Assembly: GCA_026826555.1 (NCBI GenBank)
Contig: JAKSZT010054335.1
Coordinates: 1,536,049 to 1,600,048, forward strand
Source: Tolypeutes matacus
Taxonomy: Eukaryota > Chordata > Mammalia > Cingulata > Chlamyphoridae
Length of the DNA: 64,000 nucleotides
Direction of reading: 5' to 3'
Below the pieces are notes generated by a model, which did not search any database, was not told the origin of the DNA, and saw only the letters and a program-made list of their open reading frames with translations. Below, in pieces: positions 47,638-60,599 of this stretch (positions are counted from its first letter, which is position 1; each line of letters starts with the position of its first letter). A program made the position numbers and the translations under genes.

Positions 47638-47990
47638 GTTTTGTGTTGTTTTTTTTTTTTTTTAATTTACTTTATCTATGCCCTGCTTCCTCCAGATGGT
47701 TGGCTCCTCTGTCTGCTCATTGTTTGCTTCCCTTGTCCAGGAGGCACCGGGAACTGAACCTGGGACCTCCCACATGAGAAGTGAGTGCCCAATGGGCTGA
47801 GCCACATCTGCTCCCCACGGGCCGCTGCGTCTGCTGGCTGCTTTGCATCTAGCTCTGTTGCTTCTGGGCGAGGCTCTTGCTTGTCTTCTGTTGCTTCTGG
47901 GAGAGGCTCCTGCTTGTCACTGGAACCTGAACCCAGGACCTCCTGTGTGGTAGGCAAGCGCCCAAGTGGTTGAGCCACATTGGCCTACCA
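47638..47990 (-). mobile_element. Compound tRNA-derived SINE, inverted, with internal 33-bp duplication
   Basis: Two tRNA-like heads are present on the minus strand (near 47800 and 47980), each with a B-box (reverse complements GAACTGAACCTGGGACC and GAACCTGAACCCAGGACC). A 33-base unit (TCTGTTGCTTCTGGG...) is tandemly repeated at 47854-47886 and 47887-47919. TTGTGTGAG flanks the whole at 47629-47637 and 47991-47999, so it inserted as one unit. Confidence 0.8.
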
Positions 47991-49320
47991 TTGTGTGAGT
48001 TTTTATAGATTATGTCTTTCAAGCAATTTGCCCATTTCATCTAATTTAACAAATTTGTGCACATGTAGTTGTTCATAATATTCTTTTATTATCTTTTAAT
48101 GTTCATGGGATCAGTCCTGATGGCCTCTCTTTCATTATTCATATTGGTAATTTGTGTATTCTCTTTTTTACTTGGATAGCAGAGACTTGTCAATTTTATT
48201 GATCTTTTCCAAGGACCATCTTTTGGTTTCCTTGGTTTTCTCTATTGTTTTCCTGTTCTCAATTTCATTGATTCCTTCTCTAATTTTTATTATTTCTTTT
48301 CTTCTGCATAGTTTTGCTTTCTTTTTTGAGATTTTTAAGGTGGAAGCTTAGAAAGATCGAAATCTTTCTTCTTTTCTATTACATACTTGCAATGCTATAA
48401 ATTTCCCTCTTAACCCTTCTTTTAAAGTGTCACACAGATTGTATTTTCATTTTCATTTAGTTCAAAATATTTTTCAATTTCTCTTGAGACTTCTTCTTTG
48501 GCCAAATATTTCAGGATTTTCTAGTTATCTTTCTCTTGTAGATTTCTAGTTTAATTCCCTTGTGGTCTAAGAGCATGTTTTGTATGATTTCCTGTCTTTT
48601 AAAATTTGTTAGATATGCTTTATCTCCTGGTATATGGTCTATCTAATGTTCCATGTGAGTTTGAGAAGAATGTGTATTCTGCTGTTTTAGGCTGAAGTCT
48701 TCTATAAATGTCCTGAAGATCCAGTCAGTTGATGGTACTGTTCAGCTCAACTATATCCTCACTGATTTTCTGCCTGTTGGCTCTGTCAATTACTTACAGA
48801 GGGGTGCAGTTAATTCTCCAACAATAATAGTGGATATGTCTATTTTTCCTTGCAGTTCTATCCATTTTTGCCCCATGGATTTTGATGCTCTGTGTTAAGT
48901 ATACACATGTTCAGGGTTGTTAATTGGATAATTGACCCTTTATCAATTAATGTTATATCCCTTTTTATCCCTGATAATTTTTCTTGCTCTGAAATTTGCT
49001 GTCTCTAATTGAAATAACTATCCCAGCTTTTTAAAAAAATCAGTGTTATCATGATCTCTCTTTCTTCATTCCTTTACCTTTAATCTATCTGTATCTTTAT
49101 ATTTAATGTGAGTCTCTTATAGAGAATACACACTTGGGGCTTTTTTAAAAATCCACTCTGATTGTCTCTGTCCTGTAATTGGTATATTTAGATAATTCAT
49201 ATTTAAAATGATTAATGTGATCATTGGATTAGTATCTACAATACTTGAAACTTTTCTATTCGTTCATTGTTCTTTGTTTCTTTTTTGTTTTCTAGTCTCT
49301 TTTCTGTCTTCTCTGATTTT

Positions 49321-49673
49321 TAAAAGAAATATTTATTTATTTTTAATTTATTTCTCCCTCCCCCATCGTTGTTTGCGCTCTCGTCTGCTCATCTTTTTAG
49401 GAGGCACTGGGAACTGAACCCTGGGCCTCCCATGTGGGAGGGAGGCGCCTAATCACTTGAGATACCTCCGCTCCCTGTTTGTTGTGTCTCTCATTGTGTT
49501 TCTGCACTGTGTCCCTTGCTTGCATCATCTCATTGCATCATTTAATTGTGTCAGCTCACCACAGTGGCTCGTTGCGTCAGCTCTCTGTCTTCTTTAGGAA
49601 GCACCAGGAACCAAACCTGGGACCTCCCATGTGGTAGGCAGGAGCCCAGCTGCTTGAGCCACATCTGCTTCCC
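49321..49673 (-). mobile_element. Compound tRNA-derived SINE, inverted, 12-bp TSD
   Basis: Two SINE heads in tandem (reverse-complement B-box regions near 49418 and 49617) with one duplication TTCTCTGATTTT at 49309-49320 and 49674-49685. A single insertion event of a dimeric form is the simplest reading. Confidence 0.85.
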
Positions 49674-50150
49674 TTCTCTGATTTTAATTGAGCATTTTAT
49701 ATGCTTTCATTTTTTCTCCTCTGTAGCATATCAATTATACTCCTTTTAAAAATTCTTTTAGTGGTTGCCCTGGAGTTTGAAATATGAATTTGCAATTAAT
49801 CTAAGTCCACTTTCAAATAAATACTATACAGCTTCATTTGTAGTGCAGGTATGTTATAAGAGAGTATTTCCAATACCCCTCTCTCCCATCCCTTATAACA
49901 TTTCTCTCATTCATTTCACTTATCAATAAGCTGTAATCCTCCAATAGATTGTTGCTATGATTATTTGAATAAACCATTCTTTTAGATCTGTTGAGAATAA
50001 GAAAAATAAAGATTTTCTTTTACTTCCATTTATTCCTTTCCCAATGCTCTTTCTTTCTTTTTGAAAAACTGTGTTCCTAACCTGTATCATTTTCCTTCTC
50101 TCTGAAGAACATTGTTTTTCAATGAATTTTTTTATTGACTTTTTAAAAAT

Positions 50151-50525
50151 CTTTTTTTTTTTTATTTTTTAAAAGATACTTAGATTACATAAATGTTATA
50201 CAAAAAATATAGGGATTCCCATATGCCCCACTCCCCACACCTCCCACACCCTCTCACATAAACAACATCCTTTATTTGTGTGGCACACTCATTGCAATTG
50301 ATGATTGCATCCTGGGGCATTGCCACTGAGCATGGACCATAGTTCACATTGTAGTTTACACTCTCTCCCACACAGTTCTGCAGGTTATGGGAAGATATAT
50401 AATGGCCTATATCTGTCATTGCAATGTCATTCAGGACGATTCCCAAGTCCCGAAAAAGCCCCGTTTTTCCCTCTCCCTGCCCCCACAGCCTCCAGGAACC
50501 ACTGTCTCCACATCAATGTGGTAAT
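50151..50525 (-). mobile_element. L1 3' UTR, inverted, relative of 33001-33690
   Basis: It has the same 3' terminus (minus strand TATGTAATCTAAGTATCTTT then A-rich) and the same order of blocks as 33005-33330. The minus-strand frame 50446-50180 (88 codons) is open and has a Cys-rich segment also seen in the other copy. Confidence 0.65.
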
Positions 50526-52610
50526 TTAGAAGAACTTTTTAAACACATTTCTTGCAAAGCAAGAGATTTGTTTTATAGTCTAGAATATGCTCTATCCTGG
50601 CAAATGTTTCATGTGTACTCGAAAAGAATGTGTATTCTGCTGCTGGTGGTGGACATCTTCTCTATCCTTACTGGTTTTCTAACTGTTCGATCAATTATTG
50701 AGAAAGGAGGATTGAAATCTCTGACTATATAATTAGGGACTGGTCATTTTTCTTTGAACTTCTATTAGTTTTTTACTTCATGCATCTTTTAAAATAAATA
50801 TTTTATTTTGGAATAATTTTAGGTTTACAGAAATGTTGGAAAGATAGTACAGAGTGTTCCTCATATAATCCTCACCTGGTTTCCCTTAATGTTAACTTCT
50901 TTCATTCCTATGGAGCACTTGTGAAAATGTAAAAATCAAACAAAGAAACAAACAACTTTGGTACTATTACTTAAACTCCACCTTCTGTTCAGATTTAACT
51001 AGTTTTTTTTCACTTTTCTTTTCTGTTCCAGGAGCCAATCCAGAGCACCACATTGTATTTATTGACCATGTCTCTTTATCTCCTCTAGTCTGCTCAGTTT
51101 TACTTTTTAAAATTATTATTACTTCGACAGTTTTGAGGAGTACTGTTCAGGTATTTTATAGGATGTGCTTCAGTTTGTGTTAGTCTGATGTCTTTCCCAT
51201 GATTAGACTGGACTTTAGGAAGAATGCCACAGAGATGGAATATCCTTCTTATCCCATCAGGTCAGGGGTACATGCTATCAACATGACATCAGTGGTAATC
51301 TTACTTTCACTTGGTTAAAATGGTGTTTGGCGGGTTTCTTCATACTAAAGTTACCTTAAAACACACACACACACACACACATACACACCTCTTTCTATAT
51401 GCTAATATACTAATTTTGGATGCAAGTCACTAAGTCCAGCACATACAGAAGGAAGTGGGGATATTAAACTCTACTTCCTGGAAGAGGGATTATTTACATA
51501 AATTATTTGAATTCTTCTATAAATAAGATTTGTTTAGTCCCCCCCACATTTATTTATTTATTGACTTATTTATTTGTATCAGTATGAACTGAGATATATT
51601 TTTATTTTATATCTTGATTTATAATCCAATCCTACATTATTTATTTTGTTGATCCAATTGTTCCAGCTCTGGCAATTGGGAGCTCTTTTAGGTAGGCTCC
51701 TATGTTTCTTTTACATGTTCCCATCCTTTTGTTTTTTTTGAGAAATTCCTTATTTTCTGGCACTCCAAGCTCTTGTATTTTCCCTGCTCCAGCACTAGAA
51801 TTACCCATTTCTCCAAGGAGCCCTTGTTCCTTTCATTGGGGAATAGTATTTAGAAACCAAAATCTGGTCTGGTGGATATGCTCATTCCTACTGGGATATC
51901 ACTGCTTCTAGGCCCTCTCAGCTGCCAGAGCTGGAAATATATATTAACTCATATATAACATATCTATAATTATTTCTGTATTTATCCATATGTGAATATC
52001 TATTAAGCTAAGCATAACTTCATGTGTATGCCTCCAACTCTAATCTAGTACCACACGGGTTAGTCTAGCATTATCCCTTCCTTATCTGTAACTTTCCTGT
52101 CTGACTGTAAGAAACCTGGATTCTACCATCCACCATCCATTTACTTATTTATGCTAGTCCACTCTACATGTAAAGCAGTTTCAATTGTTAACCTTAGACC
52201 CCTGTGAGAAAAACTTTACCAACTGCTATTTATATAGAGTTTCTTAAGTATTCCAGTCAAAACACTCTTTTCCAAATTTACTTCTTATATCAACTTCCTT
52301 TTCCTCCCACCCCTTTCAATGAGCTTGTGTCAACATTTGTAAGAATGATTCTTCTTTCACAGTCTGTATTTCATCCTGGGATCTCTCGTTCTTTTGATTG
52401 TTTTTTTCTTTTTAAAATTGCATGCATTCAAGTTTACTCTTTATGATGTATAGGTCCATGGGATTTGACAAATGCACAGAATCAGTATTCACCGTCCTGT
52501 TACCATATCGAATAGTGCCATCACCCTAAAAACTCCCCTGTATATCCCCTTTTTAGTCAATGATACCAACCTGCTAATCCCTGGTAATTGTTGATGTGTA
52601 TTCCATCCTT
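50526..52610 (-). mobile_element. L1 fragments, mostly old, inverted
   Basis: 50526-50760 is ORF2-type text. 50790-51340 reads like an old L1M 3' region (TGGTTTCCCTTAATG, TCCATTATCATGATTAGAC-like). The rest to 52610 is diverged. Assignment is by general pattern only. Confidence 0.4.
51358..51388 (+). repeat. (AC)n microsatellite
   Basis: A run of AC dinucleotides with one interruption (ATAC). Confidence 0.95.
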
Positions 52611-53324
52611 ATAGTTTTTTTTTTTAAATAACAGCTTTATGGAGATATAATTCACACACCATAAAATTCACTGTTTTAATATCTACAAGTTTTTGTTTTT
52701 TTTTACTATAGTCACAAAGTTGTGCAATCATTACCAACATTTTATTCCAGAATATTTTTATCACCCCAATAGAAACCCCCATATCTATTAATAGTTGTTC
52801 TCCATTCCCCTTTTCCCCAACACCTGGCAACCACTAATATACTGTCTGTTTCTATGGATATGCTTATTCTGGTCATCCCATATGATGGAATCATACAGTA
52901 GATGGCCTTTTGTGTCTGTATTAGCTCTTTTAACATAATGCATAATGTTTTCAAGGTTAATCTATATTGTAGTATTTATTGGTACTTTATTTCTTTTTAT
53001 GGCTAAAGAATATTCCATTGCTTAGATATACTGCATTTTGTTTATCCATTTGTCCATTGAAAGACAATTTCTACCTTTGGGTTACTATGGATAATGGTGA
53101 TATGAACATTCATGCATAAGTTTTTCTCTGGACATATGTTTTCATTTCTATTAGGTATATACCTAGTGGTGGAATTGCTGGGTCATATGGTAACTTTGTT
53201 TAACTTTTTGAGGAAATTCCCAACTGATTTCTAAAGTGATTGCACCATTTTACATTCCCACCAGGAATGTATGAATTTTACAACTTCTCCACATCTTCAC
53301 CAGCACTTGTCATTGACTGTCTTT

Positions 53325-53346
53325 ATTATTATTATTATTACTATTA
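53325..53346 (+). repeat. (TTA)n microsatellite
   Basis: About seven TTA units with one ACT interruption. Confidence 0.9.
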
Positions 53347-54321
53347 TAGCCATCCTAGTGGGTTGGAAGTGGTTTTGTTTGCAGTGCCCTAATGTCTAAT
53401 GATGTTGAGTATCTTTTCATAGGTTTATTGGTCATCTGATTATCTTCTTTGGAGAAATGTCTGTTCAAGTTCTTGCCCATTTATAAAGTGGATTATTTGT
53501 CATGTTTGCAGTTGGAAGAGAGCTTTATATATTTTGGATGCAATTTCTTTATCAGATGTAGGATTTACTGATATTTTCTCACATTCTGTGCATTATCTTT
53601 TAAATTTGATGGTGTCCTTTGAAGCATAGACATTTTAACGTTTTGGTGTGGTCCAATTTGTTAAATTTTTCATTTGTCCCTCGGCTTTTAGTGTCATATC
53701 TAGAAAAACATAAGCTGATCTAACATCACAAAGATTGAGTCTTATGTTTTCTTTTAGTAGTTTAATAGTTTTAGCTCTTACATTTAGGTCTATGATCCAT
53801 TTGGAGTTAATTTTTGTGTATGATGTGAAGCAGGGATCCAACTTCATCCTTTGCATATAGATGTCCAGTTTTCCAGCATCATTTCTTGAAAAGACTATTC
53901 TTTCCCATTGAATTGTCTCAGGATCCTTGACAAGTATTTATTGACTACTAAATGTAATGATTTCTTTCTGAAAGCTCTATTCTATTCCATAAGCATATAT
54001 ATATGCTTGTGTCAATCCCATACTCTCTTGATTATTGTTGCTTTGTAGTAAGTTTTGAGATAAGACGTGTGAGTACTCCAAGTTTGCACTTCTTTTCCAA
54101 GATTGTTTTGGTTATTCTGAGTCCCTTGCATTTTCATATAAATTTTAGGACCAGGGTGTTAAATCTGCAGAAAACGTGCAGCTGGGATTTTGCTAGGGAC
54201 TGTGTTGAAACTATTGATCAATTTTGGCAGTATTATCATCCTAACAATATAAGTCTTCAATCCATGAACATGAATATCCTTCTATTTGTTTAAGTCTTCT
54301 TTAATTTCTCTCAGGGATTTT

Positions 54322-54323
54322 GT

Positions 54324-54361
<38 letters not shown>

Positions 54362-54363
54362 CT
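54322..54363 (+). repeat. (CTG)n trinucleotide repeat
   Basis: Fourteen triplets of the CTG phase, interrupted by one TTG, inside inverted L1 text. It is not in a supported coding sequence. Confidence 0.95.
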
Positions 54364-55560
54364 ATCAAGATTCCTTGTCTTTGGTGTTTGGCATTTTGAT
54401 TTTGATGTTTCTAGATGTTGTCTTCCTTAGTTTATCCTACTTGGAGCTCATTGATTTATAGATTGGTTTCAGCTGTTATTTCTTCATATATTCTTTCTGC
54501 CCCTTTCTATCTCTCCTTTTCTTCTTGGACTCCCATTTATTCATATGTTGGTACACTTGATGGTGTTCTGTAGGATTCTGAGGCTCTGTTAATTTTTCAT
54601 TGAATTTTACATTTAAGTTATTCAACCACAGAATTTCAAATTGGCACTTTGTGTATAATTTCTATTTCTTTATTGATATTCTCTATTTGGTGAGACATCA
54701 TTTCCATATTTTCTTATAGTTCATTAGACATGATTCTTTGAATATATTTAAAATAGGTGATTTAAAGTTTTTGGGTAGGCAGTCCAATATCTGGTTTATC
54801 TCTGGGACACTTTCTATTGAATGATTTTTCCCCCATGTATTGGCCATACTTTCTTTTGTCTTTGCATGCCTCATAATTTTTTGTTGACACTGGACATTTA
54901 AAATAATATAAAGTGGCCACTCTGGAAATCCAATTCTCCTTCTCCCCCAGTTTTGCTGTCGCTGCTGCTCTTTGGTTACTTTCTTGAACGAATTCTGTAA
55001 AGTCTGTTATCTTTGTTGTGTGTGGTCACTGAAGTCTCTACTTGGCTATCTTAGTGGACTTGAACCAATAAATGCCTTGAACCAATAAATCTTCCAGCCT
55101 TTGCCAAGGGGCTGTGTGTGTGTTGAAGCATGTCTTCAAAGTTCCACCTTGCAATTTCCACCTCTGCTTAACCTTCCCTTCCTTCTTGTGCAGAGCCTCA
55201 AAGTCAGCCAGAAGGGAGTGATCAGGGCCTTCTCAGGTCTTTCTTGGGTATACACCCAGCTCTACACATGTGTGTGACCTTTTCTATTCCCAGGAAAATG
55301 TCAGAGCTTTTCAAAACCCCTATGGACATCTGTCTCTCAGTTTTATCTTTTAAGTTTTATTGTCAGCCTCTTGTTAGTCCCAACTAATAATGCTGCCTCA
55401 AGCAGCTGTGAGGTTAAATAATTGCTACTGATTGTTTCTGATAAACACCATGGGGCTTGGACTATCTACACAGAGAGAGCACTTAGGTCAAATAAAGACA
55501 AACTCTGATTATGGACCCTTCTAATGAGCTGCCGACTGGTCAAATGCTGGTAATTCTCTG

Positions 55561-56035
55561 GTGATGAAGCTTTTGGGGAACTCCACATCTGTTCTGCTCC
55601 CCTTCAGTGACTTCTAGGCTGCTGTTTTTCACAGCAATGTAGTTTCAAGGCTTTTGGTTTTCATGGCTCTCATGGAGCTCAGAGAAGGCAATGGGATTAG
55701 GGCAAGTTTCAACACCACCATGCTCATAGTTCTTACCAAGGTTCAACCACATTTCTTGATTACATGCTCCTTGGAATTCTGGAAGTTTGATTAATTTCCA
55801 TAGTTCTGGAAAAGCTGCATTTGGCCGTTTTTGCAGTGTTCTCATTACTTTTATGGAGGAGCAGGTTTTTGGAAGTCCTTCCTCTGTCATTCTAAAATTG
55901 CTTCTTCCCATTCCTATAGTTTTGGCTTTTCCAAAATGTGTATGTGTGGAATTAAACAATATGTAGCCTTCTGAGTCCACATTTCTTCAGAGAGCGCAAT
56001 GGATAAAACCTTCCATGTTATTGAACAAATCAATA
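55561..56035 (-). other. Unassigned segment with a 111-codon minus-strand ORF
   Basis: The frame 55980-55645 is open. Its product is hydrophilic, with no domain I recognise. The region could be L1 5' or retroviral internal sequence. No splice signals or promoter support a gene. Confidence 0.3.
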
Positions 56036-57459
56036 TACTCCTTTTTTTTTTTTTTTTTACTAAATACTATTCCATTGTATTGATATACCACAGTGTATCT
56101 ATTCTCTGATTGCTTGCAACCTTGGTTGCTTCCAGTTTTTGGCAATTATCAATAAGATTGATATAAACATTTGAGTACATAGTTTTGCATGAATAGGAGT
56201 TTTTAATTCACTTGGATAAATACCCTGAATGTGATTGCTGGATCATGTGGTAAATCTATACTTAACTTTAAAAGAAAATGCTAAACAACCTTCTGAAGTG
56301 GCAGTACTAGTTTGCATTTCCAGCAGTAAAGAATCAGAGTTCCTGTTGCTCTGCATCCTCACCAGCATTTGATATGGTCAGCATTTTTAAAAGAATTTTA
56401 TCCATTATAGGTGTACAGTGGTATCTCATTGGAGTTTGAGTTGAATTTCTGTAATGACTAGTGATGTTGAGCATGATTTCATATGCTTACTTGAAATTCA
56501 TATATGTCTAATGGAGTGTCTGGTCATATCTTTTGCCTTTTAAAAATGGAATTGTTTTTTTCCCTTACTGTTGAGTTTTAAGAATACTTTATATATTCTA
56601 GATATTAGTCTTTATCAGACAATTAATTTTGAAATATTTCCTCACAGACTGTGGCTTGTCTTTTCACTCTCTTAAAATTGTCTTTTCAGAGCAAAAGTTT
56701 TCAATTTTGGTAATGTCTGATTTATCAATTTTTTCTTTCATGGATCTTGCTTTTGGGGTTGTAGTTAAAAGCTCATTGCCAAACTAAAGATCACACAAAC
56801 TTGCTCCCTAGTTTTCTCTAGAAGTTTTATAGCTTTAAGTTTTACCTTTAGGTCTATGATCCATTTTGAGTTAATGTTTGTGTCAAATGTGTGGTATGTG
56901 TTATGGTTCTTTTTTAAAATGGTTGTCTAGTTATTCTAGTACCATTTGCTGCAAAGACCATTTCCATTGAAGTGCTTTTGGAACTTTGTAAGTAAAATTA
57001 AGTTAGCTATATTTTTCAGCATCTATTTACAGATTTTCTAATCAATTCCATTGATCTATTTGTCTATCCTTTTACCAATACCACATTCTTTATTTTTTGT
57101 TACTGTAGCTTTACATTGTTTTGAAATTGGGTAATATGACTCTTTTAACTAGATTCATTTTCAGGATTGACTTATATATTCCAGTCTTTTGCCTTTCCAT
57201 GTAAATTTTAGAATCACAAAAGCTTGCTGGAATATTGTCTAGGATTGCACTGATTCTATAGATTAAATTGGGAAGAAATGACATCATAACAATATTGTGT
57301 CTTCCAATCATGACATGCTATCTTTTTCCATTTATTTAGGATCTTTTTTATTTCTTTCATTGTGTTTTATAGTTGTCTGCAAATACAGGCACTTTTATTA
57401 CTTTCTTTCTAATCTCTGTATCTTTTATTTCTGTTACTTGCTTTATTTCATTAACTAGT
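56036..57459 (-). mobile_element. L1 ORF2 C-terminal and middle part, inverted
   Basis: It opens with an inverted A tail (T run at 56042-56058) and then reverse-complement L1 3' text (ACTATTCCATTGTATTG, GATTGCTGGATCATGTGG). 57111-57311 on the minus strand encodes an ORF2 segment (NLIYRISAI). It continues beyond the MaLR element at 59012. Confidence 0.7.
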
Positions 57460-57775
57460 TGTGGCAGCTTGAGATTATTTTTTTATCCCAAAAAGAGAAA
57501 GATTATGTTTGTAAACTAATATCTTCCTCTGGGTGTGATACCCTTTGATAAAATTCCATTCAGTTTAAGAGCCTTTGATTAGATAACCTGTTAAGTTTGC
57601 TTTGTGGGCTTTTTTAATTCCACTACATCAGTGGGCACGACTCAGGTTGTGTCCCCACCCCCTTGGCCTGGAGCTTAGTCACCACCCAGATGCTTGATGA
57701 GAGTGGATCCAAGTAAATGACTATTAGGCAAACCTGTGGAAAGGGTGGGCCCCCATGAGGCCCTGAGGAAAAGAA

Positions 57776-58029
57776 GAAACCATCATTTTTTTTCGAAGTA
57801 CCAGGCAGCGCTCAACCACTGAGCCACATCCACTCCCCTGAGTTGGTTTCCCATCCCCCCGTGCCGAAATGGCTCCCTCTTCTGTCTGCTCATTGTTTAT
57901 ACCCGTTGTTGGCTCTCTGTGTCTGCTCATCTTCTTTAGGAGGCACCAAGAACCGAACTCAGGACCTCTCATGTGGGAGGCAGGTGCCCAACTGCTTGAG
58001 TCACATCTGCTCCCTGAAACCATCATTTT
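57776..58029 (-). mobile_element. tRNA-derived SINE, inverted, inside the MaLR, 14-bp TSD
   Basis: SINE body 57790-58015: minus-strand GGGAGCAGATGTGACTCAA and a B-box GAGTTCGGTTCTTGG, plus a second degraded head near 57830. GAAACCATCATTTT is repeated exactly at 57776-57789 and 58016-58029. Confidence 0.9.
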
Positions 58030-58356
58030 AAGGATGACTCTCAGACTTTGAAATCTAATAGAGTATGCCTGCAGATTGTTGGAACTGTTGGGGACCAGTG
58101 TTGTGTATTTCCCTTCCAAATTCTCCTTATGGTAATGTAAATGTTTATCCTATGTCTATGCCTCATTTGTATATTGGAAGCAGATAACTCGTTTGGTAAG
58201 TGTCACAGTTCTACAGTCAGAAGGAACTTTTGACCCAAGACAAACTGTATATTCCAATAACTGATTTTGGTTTGATTTTGTACTTCGCATTGCCACTGAA
58301 ATGACTTAAGTTTTTTTGGAATATTATAATGTCTTTTTGGGATTCAGAAGGTGGAG

Positions 58357-59011
58357 TGTGGCAGTTTGAGATTATTTATGAATCCCAAAAAGAAAGAGAT
58401 TATGGTTGTAAACCAGTCTATTCCTCTATGATACCCTTTGATCATATCACAGTCACTTGAGGAGCCTTTGACTAGATTAACTGTTAAGATTTCTTTGAGG
58501 GCTTTTTTGATTCCACTACATCAGTGAGCATGACTCAGGCTGAATCCCCACCCCCTTGGCAGGTCTGGAATAAATGGACACTCTCTAAGACAGACACACA
58601 GGAAGAGAGAGCTTTGTCATTTTTTGATCCTGTCATGTGACAGAAAGGAGAAGGCTCAAACGGATAAAGCCCTGAGGAGAGACGGACAGCTCACCTTGGG
58701 AAGGGAGCTGAGATTGATATAGGAAGCCATGAGAGACAAGCCCTATGCCAGCCTGCAGCTGACATCAGGAAGAAGCAAAGCAGCTGAGCCTGAGAGAGGA
58801 TGCTCAGAGGGGAAGGCTGAAACCCTGCAGAGCTCATCCACCATTTTCAACACATGCAGCTGACTTTGGTGAGAAAGTACCTCTTACGGTACCTTGAGTT
58901 GGACTTTCCAAAGCCTTGGGACTGTAAGCTTTTACCCCAAATAGTCACCCTTTATAAAAGCCAACAGATTTCTGGAACTTAGCATGGGCACTCCTTTGGT
59001 GGACTAATACT
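58357..59011 (+). repeat. MaLR 3' LTR (655 bp)
   Basis: It starts TGTGGCAGTTTGAGATT and ends GGACTAATACT, with the TTTATAAAAGCCAACAG stretch near 58950. The expected AATAAA is changed to AATAGTC in this copy. Confidence 0.8.
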
Positions 59012-60566
59012 CTAATGTTTCCAATAATATTTTTAATAGGAGTGATGAGAAAGGACATCCTTCTCTTTTTCCTGATTATAGGGGAAACCATTCAATCTCA
59101 CACCATTAAGTATTCTGTAGATTTAGACATTAAAAATTCCTAGTTTGGTGAGAATTTTTATAATGAAGAGATGGTGAATTTTGTCAAAAGCTTTTCCTGC
59201 ATCTCTTGGTATGATCCTATCATTTTTCTTATTTAATCCATTAATATGGTAAATTACAATGACTGGTTGCAAATATTAATCCAGCTTTGCATTCTTGGGA
59301 TAAATTGTACTTGTTCATGATGTTTACTATCCTTTATACATATTTCTGATTGGATTTGCTAATGGTTTAAAAATTTTTGTGTCTGTGTTTATGAGACATG
59401 TTGGCCTTTAGTTTATTCTTCATGTAATGTCTCTGACCTTGGTGTTAGGGTAATGCTGGCCTCATAACATGAATTGGGCAGTGTTTCCTTCTCTATTTTC
59501 TGGAAGAGATTTATAGAATTGGTATTATTTATTCCTTCAACTTATAGATGTTTAACATTTAGTATTGTTACATTCTCTTAAAGTATTGACCCCTTTGTCA
59601 TTTTTGAAATGACCTTCTTTATCTCTTTTAACATTCTTGTCTGATATTAATATAGCCACTCTAGCTTTCTTATAGTGTTAGCATATCATATCTTTTTCTA
59701 CTTTTTTGATTTTAAACTATTAGTGTCTTTATATTTGCAGTGAGATTCTTGTAGACAGTATGTAGCTGGCCTTTCTTTTTTTCATCCAATCTGACAATCT
59801 CTGCCTTTTAATTGTGCTTTTTGGACCACTTACATTTAATGTGATTGCTGATAAGTTTGCATGTAAACCTATCAACATGCTATGTATTCTATGTATTTGT
59901 CCCATCTGTTTTTTGTTCTCCTTTCCCTTTATAATTTTTCTTTTGGATTGAGTTTTTAAATGATTTTATTTTGTCTCCTTTTTGTCTTTCATCACACACA
60001 TTGTAGTCTTCATTTCTAGAAGTTTGATTTCGGTCATAGGTCGTCAATGTCTCTACTTAACTTTTTGAACATGTATGTATATGCATAATTTACAGTTATA
60101 ATAACTATTTTAATGTCCTTGTTGGGCATTTATATCTGTGTCAGTTCTGGGTCAAGTTTTATTGATTAATTATCCTCCTCATTTTTGGGTTAAATTTTTA
60201 TGCTTCTTTGTATGCCTGATATTCTTTAACTGGATGCCAGATATTGTGAATTTTACCATGTTAGGTATTGAATATTTTCATATTCTCTTAAATATTCTTG
60301 AGCTTTCTTCTGGGACACAGTTAAGTTACTTGGAAACAGTTTGATCTGTTCAAATCTTGCTTTTAAGATTTGTTAGGCAGTACTGGAGCAGTTTCAGTCT
60401 AGGGCAAATTGTTACCCACTGCTGAGGTAAGATTTTCCCGAGTACTCTACCAATGCTCCATGAATCTTGAGCTTTTCCAGGCTTGGTGATGGGAACAGGC
60501 ACTATTCCTGGCCCTATGTTACCTCTCATCATTTAGTGGGTGATCTATCCAGCTTCAGGTAGTTTC

Positions 60567-60599
<33 letters not shown>

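Larger units (their letters stand above)
47161..50150 (-). mobile_element. L1 ORF2 and upstream region, inverted, with SINE insertions
   Basis: The plus strand gives reverse-complement L1 ORF2 text: GTTCATGGAGTAAATCC, GGGCTTGGTGATTAC, GTCAATTTTATTGATC (48190), GTATTCTGCTGTTTTAGG (48670) and endonuclease-region text near 48790-49250. It is interrupted by SINEs at 47638-47990 and 49321-49673. Confidence 0.65.
52611..55560 (-). mobile_element. Old L1 sequence, inverted
   Basis: Reverse-complement L1 landmarks: ACACACCATAAAATTCAC (52652), AAGAATATTCCATTGC (53005), GGGTTGGAAGTGGTTTTG (53360). On the minus strand 53635-53856 encodes an ORF2 segment (LNVRAKTIKLL). 54840-54960 is L1M-type text (CTCATAATTTTTTGTTGAC). 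All frames are broken. Confidence 0.6.
57460..59011 (+). mobile_element. MaLR-type provirus, internally deleted
   Basis: The 5' LTR part starts TGTGGCAGCTTGAG at 57460 and is cut at about 57770. Internal sequence at 58030-58356 follows, then the 3' LTR 58357-59011. The internal piece is the same 3' end found inverted at 45095-45440 (ATGACTCTCAGAC, TTGAAATCTAAT, ATTGGAAGCAG, CACTGAAATGA). CTAGT (57455-57459) and CTAAT (59012-59016) are the probable target duplications. The element sits in the L1 at 56036-61860. Confidence 0.8.

Noticed and set aside
47854..47919. Two 33-bp repeats that might suggest a CRISPR-like or satellite array
   Set aside because: Only two units without spacers, inside a SINE in a mammalian genome.
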